Assembly (NCBI GenBank): GCA_910578255.1
Contig: CAJTQM010000023.1
Span: 16,178 to 32,347, forward strand
DNA from: an uncultured Oscillospiraceae bacterium
GTDB lineage: Bacteria > Bacillota > Clostridia > Oscillospirales > Ruminococcaceae
Direction of reading: 5' to 3'
Length of the DNA stretch: 16,170 nt
Shown here: positions 7,330-14,118 of the stretch, one piece after another
Layout of the letters: each line of letters begins with the position of its first letter
Position numbering within the stretch: the first letter of the stretch is position 1
Translations under genes and position numbers: made by a program
Notes under the pieces: model-generated
Databases searched by the model: none
What the model was told of the DNA's origin: nothing
The model's input: the letters and a program-made list of their open reading frames with translations, nothing else

Positions 7330-10011
7330 ATGGCAAGAACAAGCCGGACGGATTCCCTTCGTACCGGTCTTTCAACCGCAGAAGCGGAAAAAAGGCTGGC
7401 AAAATACGGAGAAAATCTCTTATCGCGTAAAAATGCCGTCCATCCAGCGAAGATTTTTGCTGGTCAGTTTAAGGATTTCATGATCATGATTTTATTAGGC
7501 GCGACCATCGTTTCGGTTTTGATGGGGGAGGCGGTTGAAGCGTTGACCATCGTGGTCATAGTGCTAATTAACGCCGTTCTGGGTTTTTTGCAGGAATATA
7601 AAACGGAAAAGACTCTGGAAGCTTTAAAAAACATGGCGGCCCCCACCGCCAAGGTCATCCGCGACGGCGTGCAGACAGAGATTCCCGCGTCCGATGCCGT
7701 TCCGGGGGATTTACTGGTTTTGGAGGCGGGAGACCGGGTAGCGGCCGACGCCCAGATTGTTGAAGCCATACTTTTGCAAGCGGACGAAGCCATGCTGTCC
7801 GGCGAATCCCATCCGGTAAATAAAACCCAGCTGCCGCAGGAGGACAACTCAGACGGTTTTCGAAAAGACATGGTTTATATGGGCACCACCATTACCAAAG
7901 GGCGGGGAAAAGCTGTCGTATCCGATACCGGCATGAAAACGCAGATGGGGCAGATTGCCGGTATGCTGGATACCATTGAAGCGGAGAAAACGCCTTTGCA
8001 GGAAAAGCTGGGAAGCCTTGGAAAATATATTGGCGTTGGATGCCTTTTGATCTGCATGGTTGTTACTTTAACAGGCATCCTTCGGGGGGAACCTGTATTT
8101 GACATGCTGTTGACGGGGATTTCTTTAGCCGTTGCCGCCATCCCAGAAGGACTTCCCGCCGTGGTGACGATTGCTTTGGCTCTTGCCGTCTCCAGGATGA
8201 TAAAAAGAGGTGCCTTAATTCGAAAGTTGCACGCGGTGGAAACGATGGGATGTGCCCAGGTAATCTGCACGGATAAAACGGGAACGCTTACCGAAAACCG
8301 AATGACCGTACAGGAAATCGCGACCCCCGGACAGCATTTTTATTTAGACGCATCCGCAAAAAATGACAGGCGCTTTCTTTCGAAAGACCACAAGGACGCT
8401 GCGGAGGAACAGGACGTCAAGCAGCTGATGGAAATCGCAATTTTGTGCAACAATGCAAAACTTTCTTCGCAGGAAGGAAAGGAAAATCAGTCCGCGCAGG
8501 GCGATCCCACAGAAATGGCATTGCTGAATATGGCGGAAAACGCACATTTTCCTGCCGGCAAAGCCTTGCGGGAATTTACCCGAACCTTTGAAATTCCCTT
8601 TGATTCACAACGAAAGAGGATGAGCGTTATCGTCCGAGGGCGTCAAGGGGATCGATGGCTTTTTTCCAAAGGAGCGCCGGATTATCTTTTGGAACTGTGC
8701 AGCTACTATTTAGAGGATGGAAAGGTCAAGCTTTTAAGCACGGCTGTCCGAAAAAAAATCCAGGCACAAAATGAGCAGATGGCCCAAAAAGCGCTGCGGG
8801 TACTAAGCTTTGCCTATAAAGAGGAGCCGGAGGAAACAGAGCAGGCGGAAAAGGATTTGATTTTTGTCGGGCTGTCCGGCATGATTGACCCCCCAAGGCA
8901 GGAGGCGTACCAGGCCGTACAGACCTGCAAAAAGGCAGGAATCCAAACGGTTATGATCACCGGGGACCATATGGCTACCGCTTCGGCGATTGCCAGGGAA
9001 CTGAAAATCCTTGAGCCAGGGGGCCGGGTGATGACCGGCGTGGAACTTGACAAAATCACCGACGCCCAATTGGACCGTGAATTGGATCAGATCCGTGTTT
9101 TTGCGCGGGTCGCTCCCTCCCATAAATTGCGGATTGTAAAGGCGTTTAAAAAGAAGGGAAGAGTCGTCGCCATGACCGGCGATGGAGTCAACGACGCGCC
9201 GGCGATCAAAGAGGCGGACATCGGGGTGGCCATGGGCAATGGTACCGATGTTACCAAGCAGGCGGCGGCGGTCGTGCTTTTGGACAGTTCCTTTGCAACT
9301 CTTGTAAGTGCCATCGAAGAAGGACGGGTTATATATAAAAACATTCGAAAATTTATCCGATATTTACTCTCTTGTAATATCGGAGAGATTGTGACCATGT
9401 TCTTTGGCATGCTGATGGGAATGCCCGTTGTTTTGCTTCCCATCCAGATTCTGATTGTTAATCTGGTTACCGACGGATTACCCGCCATTGCTTTGGGGTT
9501 GGAACCGGCCGAAAAGGACATTATGCAAAAGCCGCCAAGAAAAAAGCAGGAGGGGATTTTTTCCGACGGACTGTTGTCCACCATTGTGTTTCGAGGAATT
9601 TTGATCGGGTTTACTACGCTAGCGATTTTCACCTCTTTTTATCGCAGCAGCGCAGATTTGACAGTGGCGCGGACTGGCGCGCTGACAACGCTTGTACTGA
9701 CGCAGCTAATCCATGTGTTTGAATGTAAACGGGAAGATGAAGGAATTTTTCGAATCCGTCTGCTGGATAATTGGAAGCTTGTAGCTGCCGTTTTGGTTTC
9801 TGCTCTTATTTTAGTGTTAAGCGTCAACCTGCCGGTCTGCAATCTGCTGTTTCAGACAACGCCCCTTACCTGGGGACAAATGGGGCAAATTGCCGCTTAC
9901 TGCGCCACCGTTCCCGTATTGTCGTCAATTGCCATCTCCTATCAGCATAAGCGCCGAGCAAAAAAACAGCGGGAAGAAATCCGTTTTTCCTATCCGTTAG
10001 AGGAAAAGTAA
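7330..10011 (+). CDS. Cation-translocating P-type ATPase, probable Ca2+ exporter (PMCA-like, P2 type)
   Basis: This ATP-driven membrane pump probably expels Ca2+ from the cytoplasm. The 893-residue protein has an N-terminal cation-ATPase domain; the actuator loop LSGES (156-160); TM4 with PEGLP (272-276); the phosphorylation site CTDKTGTLT (Asp 315); the nucleotide-binding KGAPD (447-451); TGD (544-546); and the hinge GDGVNDAP (617-624). Ca2+-ligand positions familiar from SERCA are present in TM4 (Glu 273), TM5 (CNIGE, Asn 683 and Glu 686) and TM6 (NLVTD, Asn 711 and Asp 715). In TM8 the segment LTQLIHVFE has Gln 792 where SERCA has an acidic ligand, as in plasma-membrane pumps. Start: GGGAGG (7318-7323) abuts an ATG at 7324 but is 6 nt from the ATG at 7330, so the latter is preferred. 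Single gene closed by a strong terminator. Confidence 0.92.
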   Translation: MARTSRTDSLRTGLSTAEAEKRLAKYGENLLSRKNAVHPAKIFAGQFKDFMIMILLGATIVSVLMGEAVEALTIVVIVLINAVLGFLQEYKTEKTLEALKNMAAPTAKVIRDGVQTEIPASDAVPGDLLVLEAGDRVAADAQIVEAILLQADEAMLSGESHPVNKTQLPQEDNSDGFRKDMVYMGTTITKGRGKAVVSDTGMKTQMGQIAGMLDTIEAEKTPLQEKLGSLGKYIGVGCLLICMVVTLTGILRGEPVFDMLLTGISLAVAAIPEGLPAVVTIALALAVSRMIKRGALIRKLHAVETMGCAQVICTDKTGTLTENRMTVQEIATPGQHFYLDASAKNDRRFLSKDHKDAAEEQDVKQLMEIAILCNNAKLSSQEGKENQSAQGDPTEMALLNMAENAHFPAGKALREFTRTFEIPFDSQRKRMSVIVRGRQGDRWLFSKGAPDYLLELCSYYLEDGKVKLLSTAVRKKIQAQNEQMAQKALRVLSFAYKEEPEETEQAEKDLIFVGLSGMIDPPRQEAYQAVQTCKKAGIQTVMITGDHMATASAIARELKILEPGGRVMTGVELDKITDAQLDRELDQIRVFARVAPSHKLRIVKAFKKKGRVVAMTGDGVNDAPAIKEADIGVAMGNGTDVTKQAAAVVLLDSSFATLVSAIEEGRVIYKNIRKFIRYLLSCNIGEIVTMFFGMLMGMPVVLLPIQILIVNLVTDGLPAIALGLEPAEKDIMQKPPRKKQEGIFSDGLLSTIVFRGILIGFTTLAIFTSFYRSSADLTVARTGALTTLVLTQLIHVFECKREDEGIFRIRLLDNWKLVAAVLVSALILVLSVNLPVCNLLFQTTPLTWGQMGQIAAYCATVPVLSSIAISYQHKRRAKKQREEIRFSYPLEEK

Positions 10012-10020
10012 AGCGGATAA

Positions 10021-10068
10021 AATAGAAAAAGAAGGTGATCCAAGGTTGGATTGCCTTCTTTTTCTATT
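10021..10068. terminator. Bidirectional terminator between the Ca2+-ATPase and ytvI-like genes
   Basis: A perfect 15-bp stem, AATAGAAAAAGAAGG (10021-10035) with CCTTCTTTTTCTATT (10054-10068), is extended inside by ATCC/GGAT around a 6-nt loop. The U-rich arm serves the plus strand (9 nt after the ATPase stop) and the same structure lies 15 nt beyond the minus-strand ytvI stop. Confidence 0.88.
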
Positions 10069-10083
10069 GGCCAGATATTTTTA

Positions 10084-11154
10084 CTAAAATAGATTCTTAA
10101 GCGAAAAATTCCAGTTTTGCTTTTTCTTTAAATGCAGTCCATATAAAACAATCACCGGCGCAAGAATGAATCCCCCAATCCCCCAAATCTGCGCGCCGGC
10201 ATACATGGCGGTGATGGTGGCCAACGGATGCAGGCCAAATTGTTTTCCAAGGATTTTGGGTTCAATGATGGTTCGGACCAACGATATAATCCCATACAAA
10301 ACCAAAAGGCCGATTCCCTGAAAATAACCTCCTCCGACGCAGCAGGTTACAGCCCATGGAACCAGGACAATCCCCGGCCCTACAATCGGTAGCGCGTCTG
10401 CTGCCGCAATCAAAAACGCCATAGACCAAAAGTTTTCCACCCCCAGCAGCCAAAGCCCCAAAGAAAGTTCTAAAAATGTAATCACAAACAAAATTCCATA
10501 GGCTTTGAGAATCTGAAACAGAGTGGAAAAGATAAACTCTTTTAAGTCCAGCAGTATTCGATGAACGGTTCGCGGCGTATTATGCTGGATCCAGAGACTG
10601 ATATTTTGGTATTCCATCGAAATCATAAAAGAGGAAAGTACCGCAAAAAGAAAGGCGGTAAACATCCCCGGCGCTTTTCCAATCCATCCGCTAATAAGCG
10701 CCAACGCTTTCGCGGAGTATTCAACCAACGTTTTTTGCACCTGCGGCATCCACTCATCCGAGGACCGGGCACGGGAGGCTGTGTAGGTGCCCACCCCGGA
10801 AAAACGCTCGGAAAGAACCGTTAAAAACGGTTCTATCTGCTCTTTGTACACTTTGGGAAGAAAAGCAAACAGATTCTGAATTCCTGTTAAAATAAGGCAG
10901 CCCAAAAGCCAAAGGAGAATCCCGCTTAAAAGGTACAAAAGAAGCAGAAGCGCTACCGACCAGAAGCTTTTCTTGGCGCAGGAAAAACGGCTGATCCAGT
11001 TTACTGCTGGGTGCAGCAAAAAGGCCAGAAAAAGGCCCGCCAAAAAAGGCCAGAACAATCGAAAAGCAAATTTTAAGGAAAAGTAAGAAAGAAAACATAC
11101 CACGGACCAAAAGGCGGCATTTAGTAAAAAATCTTTTTTTCGATCTGTATTCAT
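10084..11154 (-). CDS. ytvI: YtvI-type sporulation integral membrane protein (AI-2E transporter/PerM family)
   Basis: A 356-residue polytopic membrane protein of the AI-2E transporter (PerM/UPF0118) family with about seven to eight hydrophobic segments: two near the N-terminus, a pair around 65-95, one near 165-185, and a dense group from about 215 to the end. Family hallmarks in the C-terminal half are ADALPIVGPGIVLVPWA and the block IIEPKILGKQFGLHPL followed by a Gly-rich last helix. The EPK...GLHPL variant is typical of the sporulation paralogue YtvI, which supports this assignment over a generic AI-2E exporter. The transported solute is unknown. The ATG at 11154 has GAGAGG about 10 nt upstream, slightly distant. 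Convergent with the Ca2+-ATPase gene and divergent from the threonine operon. Confidence 0.82.
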   Translation of the reverse strand: MNTDRKKDFLLNAAFWSVVCFLSYFSLKFAFRLFWPFLAGLFLAFLLHPAVNWISRFSCAKKSFWSVALLLLLYLLSGILLWLLGCLILTGIQNLFAFLPKVYKEQIEPFLTVLSERFSGVGTYTASRARSSDEWMPQVQKTLVEYSAKALALISGWIGKAPGMFTAFLFAVLSSFMISMEYQNISLWIQHNTPRTVHRILLDLKEFIFSTLFQILKAYGILFVITFLELSLGLWLLGVENFWSMAFLIAAADALPIVGPGIVLVPWAVTCCVGGGYFQGIGLLVLYGIISLVRTIIEPKILGKQFGLHPLATITAMYAGAQIWGIGGFILAPVIVLYGLHLKKKQNWNFSLKNLF

Positions 11155-11206
11155 TCGCTTTCATCCTCTCATCCGCCCGACAGGCCCAGAAAATAATTCT
11201 CATCAA

Positions 11207-11235
11207 TAATTTGCAATACTTTTCTTTGCTTATAC
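11207..11235 (-). promoter_or_regulatory. Possible sigma-G/F-like promoter of ytvI
   Basis: On the minus strand, GTATA (11235-11231) is followed after 17 nt by CAAATTA (11213-11207), resembling the forespore sigma-G pattern (GnATR, then CATnnTA at about 18 nt). Transcription would start about 46 nt before the ytvI ATG. The region is AT-rich, so chance matches are likely. Confidence 0.22.
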
Positions 11236-11346
11236 CAAAAAAACTTAAGAAAAGAAAAAAGAAAGAAGAAAAAGTCATAAAATCAAATCAGAATCCTTTA
11301 AAAAAATATGTTTTTTGACAGAATAAAATAGAAAAATAGAGATTTT

Positions 11347-11360
11347 ATAAGAATTCTTAT
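11347..11360. promoter_or_regulatory. 14-bp perfect palindrome, possible operator
   Basis: ATAAGAATTCTTAT is an uninterrupted perfect palindrome. It covers the position where the -35 of a promoter using TATAAT (11371-11376) would lie, and sits 144 nt before the first gene of the aspartate-family operon. It could bind a dimeric regulator of either divergent gene. There is no direct evidence of function. Confidence 0.35.
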
Positions 11361-11421
11361 GATCATTTCCTATAATCGTCATATTTCGCTGAAATTTATA
11401 AAAAATCGTTTTTTTTTCGAA

Positions 11422-11450
11422 TTGTGATCCACTGAGAGTTTTGTTATAGT
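11422..11450 (+). promoter_or_regulatory. Extended -10 sigma-A promoter of the HTH-ACT/hom/thrB/lysC operon
   Basis: TTGTGA (11422-11427, 4/6) and TATAGT (11445-11450, 5/6) are 17 nt apart, and the -10 is preceded by TG (11442-11443) in extended -10 register. Transcription would start near 11457, giving a leader of about 34 nt, too short for a riboswitch or T-box. Confidence 0.65.
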
Positions 11451-11490
11451 GTTTTTTATTCGAGGACAAACGTTTTTTAGGAGAAGACAA

Positions 11491-11934
11491 ATGGAGAAAA
11501 AATCAAAATACCTTTTAGTCGATTCTCAAATTTTGCCCGAAGTATATCTAAAGGTGATCACAGCAAAAAAGCTGTTGGCTCAGGGGAAAGCAAAAAGCGC
11601 ATCAGAAGCGGCGAAAGACGCCGGAATTTCTCGCAGCGCTTTTTACAAATATAAAGATTTCGTCCACGAGTACCACACAAGCTTAAACGGCTGTATTATG
11701 ACCATATCTGCGGCGTTGGCAGATGAGGCAGGGGTTTTATCAACATTAATGGCGCAGATTTCAGAAAATGGCGGGAATATTCTAACCATTCATCAAAATA
11801 TTCCCATGGATTCGGTCGCGCCGGTGTTGATTTCTCTGCGAACCGATCAGCTAAAATGCTCGCAGGAAGAATTGCTGGATAAAGCAAAGCAGCTGCCCGG
11901 TGTACTGCACATCCAATTTGCTTCAGGAAATTAA
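11491..11934 (+). CDS. UPF0735-family protein with helix-turn-helix and ACT domains
   Basis: A 147-residue protein of the UPF0735 family (Bacillus PheB type). Residues ~22-58 form a probable helix-turn-helix (AKKLLAQGKAKSASEAAKDA, then GISRSAFYKYKD), and residues ~68-145 an ACT domain with the ligand-loop pattern ALADEAGVLSTLMAQIS and GGNILTIHQ. ACT domains usually bind an amino acid, so the architecture suggests an amino-acid-responsive regulator; the family has no established molecular function that I can state. The longest frame begins at 11449, but an AGGAG site (11479-11483) 7 nt before the ATG at 11491 fixes the start, and the promoter's predicted start point also lies beyond 11449. First gene of the operon, 25 nt before hom, so its ligand may be threonine or another aspartate-family product (inference). 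Confidence 0.85.
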   Translation: MEKKSKYLLVDSQILPEVYLKVITAKKLLAQGKAKSASEAAKDAGISRSAFYKYKDFVHEYHTSLNGCIMTISAALADEAGVLSTLMAQISENGGNILTIHQNIPMDSVAPVLISLRTDQLKCSQEELLDKAKQLPGVLHIQFASGN

Positions 11935-11959
11935 TAGAGAAACCAAGGAGGCGGAAACA

Positions 11960-13189
11960 TTGATAAAAATAGCGCTTATAGGGCACGGCGTGGTCGGTTC
12001 CGGCGTCGCGCAGCTTTTGGAGGAGAAAAGGGAAAGTCTTGAGCAAAAGGCGGGCGACAGGTTATACTGTGCCAAAATTCTGGATCTTCGTGATTTTCCA
12101 CATACGCCTTATGCCGATCGTTTTACAAAAGATTTTGACGAAATTGTATCCGACCCGACCATCCAAATTGTGGTGGAGGCCATGGGAGGGCTGCATCCTG
12201 CTTACGAATTCGTAAAAGCATGTTTGGAAAAAGGAAAAAGCGTAGTTACCTCTAATAAGGAATTGGTGGCAGAGAAAGGGGCAAAATTGCTGCGGCTGGC
12301 AAAGGAAAAAAATGTAAACTTCTTTTTCGAAGCCAGCGTAGGCGGGGGGATCCCCATTATTCGGCCTATGCATCTGTGCCTTGCCGCCAACCAAATCGAC
12401 AAGATTTACGGCATTTTAAACGGCACTACTAATTTTATTCTCACGAAAATGATCAAAGAACAGATGACCTTTCAAGACGCGCTGCTTTTGGCTCAAAAGT
12501 TGGGCTATGCGGAAAAGGACCCTTCGGCGGATGTGGACGGGGTAGACGCCTGCCGAAAAATCTGTATTTTAGCGTCGCTGGCTTTTGGAAAGCAGATTTA
12601 TCCCCAAGAGGTGCACACCGAAGGAATCTCCCAAATTACGCTAGAGGATGTGGAATACGCCAAAAATGCCGGCTGTGCTCTTAAGCTGATCGGGCAGGCC
12701 AAACGGCTTTCAGGGGAAAAATGTAGCGTGCTGGTCAGTCCGGCTTTTGTTCCGATTGACAATCAGCTGTCCAGCATCGACGATGTCTTTAACGGCGTAC
12801 TTTTAAAAGGCGACGCCACCGGAGAGGTTTTGTTCTATGGAAAAGGCGCTGGAAAGCTGCCAACCGCATCCGCTGTGGTCGCGGACATCGTCCATATAGC
12901 CAAGTCTCCCCACACCAGCCTTTCTCTAACCTGGGAGAATTCCGACGCAGATCTTGTCGCGGATATCTCAAAATACGAAAACGCCTTTTATTACCGGCTT
13001 CGCGGCGCGATTTCTCCGAAGAAAGCACAAAAGCTTTGGGGACCACTTACCATCCTCTCCCGCAAAAATCAGCCGGAAGACGAGATCGCGTTTATAACCG
13101 GCCGTATGCCGGAGTCAAACGCTGCCGCTATCGAGAAGGAAATGGGAGAAGAAGCTGAAATCCTCGGAAAAATCCGGATACTGGCATAA
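11960..13189 (+). CDS. hom: Homoserine dehydrogenase (TTG start)
   Basis: Reduces L-aspartate 4-semialdehyde to L-homoserine with NAD(P)H, the branch step toward threonine and methionine. The 409-residue protein begins with the Rossmann loop GHGVVG (8-13), then SNKELVA (98-104), EASVGGGIP (124-132), GILNGTTNF (151-159) and AEKDPSADVDG (184-194). The catalytic pair Asp 196 and Lys 200 of DVDGVDACRK is intact. The usual C-terminal ACT domain (~343-409) is reduced and lacks the DxPGVL ligand loop. The frame is open from 11900, but AAGGAGG (11945-11951) lies 8 nt before the TTG at 11960, giving MIKIALIGHG as in the family; an upstream start would overlap the previous gene. The TTG start may lower translation. 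Second gene of the operon, 22 nt before thrB. Confidence 0.94.
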   Translation: MIKIALIGHGVVGSGVAQLLEEKRESLEQKAGDRLYCAKILDLRDFPHTPYADRFTKDFDEIVSDPTIQIVVEAMGGLHPAYEFVKACLEKGKSVVTSNKELVAEKGAKLLRLAKEKNVNFFFEASVGGGIPIIRPMHLCLAANQIDKIYGILNGTTNFILTKMIKEQMTFQDALLLAQKLGYAEKDPSADVDGVDACRKICILASLAFGKQIYPQEVHTEGISQITLEDVEYAKNAGCALKLIGQAKRLSGEKCSVLVSPAFVPIDNQLSSIDDVFNGVLLKGDATGEVLFYGKGAGKLPTASAVVADIVHIAKSPHTSLSLTWENSDADLVADISKYENAFYYRLRGAISPKKAQKLWGPLTILSRKNQPEDEIAFITGRMPESNAAAIEKEMGEEAEILGKIRILA

Positions 13190-13211
13190 ACCAATGAAAG
13201 GAAAAAAACAT

Positions 13212-14105
13212 ATGATAAAAGTGCAGATTCCCGCCACCAGCGCCAATATTGGTTCCGGCTTTGATTCGTTGGGACTGGCAGTGACTATATACAATTCTAT
13301 TGAGTTGGAAGAATCGGACCATCTTACGATCCAAACGGCGGACGACACGCAGATTCCTTTGGATGAATCCAACTTAGTATATAAAAGCGTCAAATATATC
13401 TACGATCTGTGCGGAAGGTCCTTTAAGGGGATGAAAATCCGTCAGACCAATCAGATCCCGATTGCCCGGGGGCTGGGAAGTTCGTCTGCTTGTATTGTGG
13501 GCGGCATTGTTGGCGCAAACCACCTTCTGGGAGAACCCTTATGCCAGCAGGAACTAGTGAATATTGCCGCTACCATGGAGGGGCATCCGGATAATGCGGC
13601 GCCGGCACTGCTGGGCGGGTTGGTCACCGCGGTGTTGGAAAAGGGGAAGGTTTATTATGTCAAGCAGGCGATTGCGCAGGACCTTCGGTTTGTGGCCATC
13701 GTTCCAAATTTTCCGCTGGAGACTTCCTTCGCCCGTCAGGCGCTGCCGAGAGATGTTTCCCACAAGGACGCTGTATTTAATCTTTCGCGGTCAGCACTGA
13801 TGTCGGTTTCTCTTTATTCCGGAAACTACAGTAATCTGAAAATTGCCTGCGACGACCGGCTGCACCAGCCATATCGTCTCTCGCTGATCAACGGCGCCCA
13901 TGAGGTGTTTGATCTGGCTTACCAGCATGGGGCTTACGCCGCGTATATCAGCGGATCCGGTTCAACGCTGATGGCGATTGTAAGCGCGGAGAAAAAAGAT
14001 TTTGCCCGGCAAATACGCGAAGGCTGCGACCGCCTGGGCCTGGAGCAATGGAAAATTCATGATCTATCGGTCACCAATGTTGGTGCCCGTGTACTAGAAG
14101 AATAG
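13212..14105 (+). CDS. thrB: Homoserine kinase (GHMP family)
   Basis: Phosphorylates L-homoserine to O-phospho-L-homoserine with ATP, the penultimate step of threonine synthesis. The 297-residue length is typical. It opens with MIKVQIPATSANIGSGFDSL, has the GHMP ATP-binding motif PIARGLGSSSA (83-93), the ThrB-specific MEGHPDNAAPALLGG, and the C-terminal GHMP motif ISGSGSTLMA. An ATG at 13194 is in frame but has no ribosome site; AAAGGA lies 9 nt before the ATG at 13212, which gives the family N-terminus. It lies between hom and lysC, 13 nt before lysC, so the three genes are almost certainly one transcript. No unusual residues noted. Confidence 0.94.
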   Translation: MIKVQIPATSANIGSGFDSLGLAVTIYNSIELEESDHLTIQTADDTQIPLDESNLVYKSVKYIYDLCGRSFKGMKIRQTNQIPIARGLGSSSACIVGGIVGANHLLGEPLCQQELVNIAATMEGHPDNAAPALLGGLVTAVLEKGKVYYVKQAIAQDLRFVAIVPNFPLETSFARQALPRDVSHKDAVFNLSRSALMSVSLYSGNYSNLKIACDDRLHQPYRLSLINGAHEVFDLAYQHGAYAAYISGSGSTLMAIVSAEKKDFARQIREGCDRLGLEQWKIHDLSVTNVGARVLEE

Positions 14106-14118
14106 GGGGTACGCAAAG

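Larger units (their letters stand above)
11155..11490. other. AT-rich divergent intergenic region (336 nt)
   Basis: No credible gene is visible. The region holds, left to right: the ytvI leader; a possible forespore-type promoter on the minus strand (11235-11207); a 28-nt uninterrupted purine run on the plus strand (11247-11274); an isolated TTGACA (11315-11320) without a good -10; a 14-bp perfect palindrome (11347-11360); a perfect TATAAT (11371-11376); a small ATTTC-gct-GAAAT hairpin (11383-11395); and the extended -10 promoter for the plus-strand operon (11422-11450). A 71-codon minus-strand frame across it lacks a ribosome site and is low complexity. Confidence 0.7.

Noticed and set aside
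9087..9632. 181-codon minus-strand open frame opposite the Ca2+-ATPase gene
   Set aside because: Antisense shadow over the hinge and TM5-TM6 coding sequence, no ribosome site.
10754..11278. 174-codon minus-strand open frame overlapping the 5' part of ytvI in another frame
   Set aside because: It overlaps a convincing membrane-protein gene; Phe/Ser-rich product typical of an out-of-frame reading. An ATG in this frame (11164-11162) does sit close to the ytvI Shine-Dalgarno, but it gives no family match.
11383..11395. ATTTC-gct-GAAAT hairpin as a terminator
   Set aside because: Only a 5-bp AT-rich stem with no U-tract directly after it; too weak.
11275..11490. 71-codon minus-strand open frame in the intergenic region
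   Set aside because: Lys/Ser/Phe-rich low-complexity product in AT-rich DNA, no ribosome site, and it covers the operon promoter.
11457..11490. Possible leader peptide, T-box or riboswitch before the threonine operon
   Set aside because: From the best promoter the leader is about 34 nt, with no regulatory Thr/Ile codon run and no terminator hairpin before the first gene.
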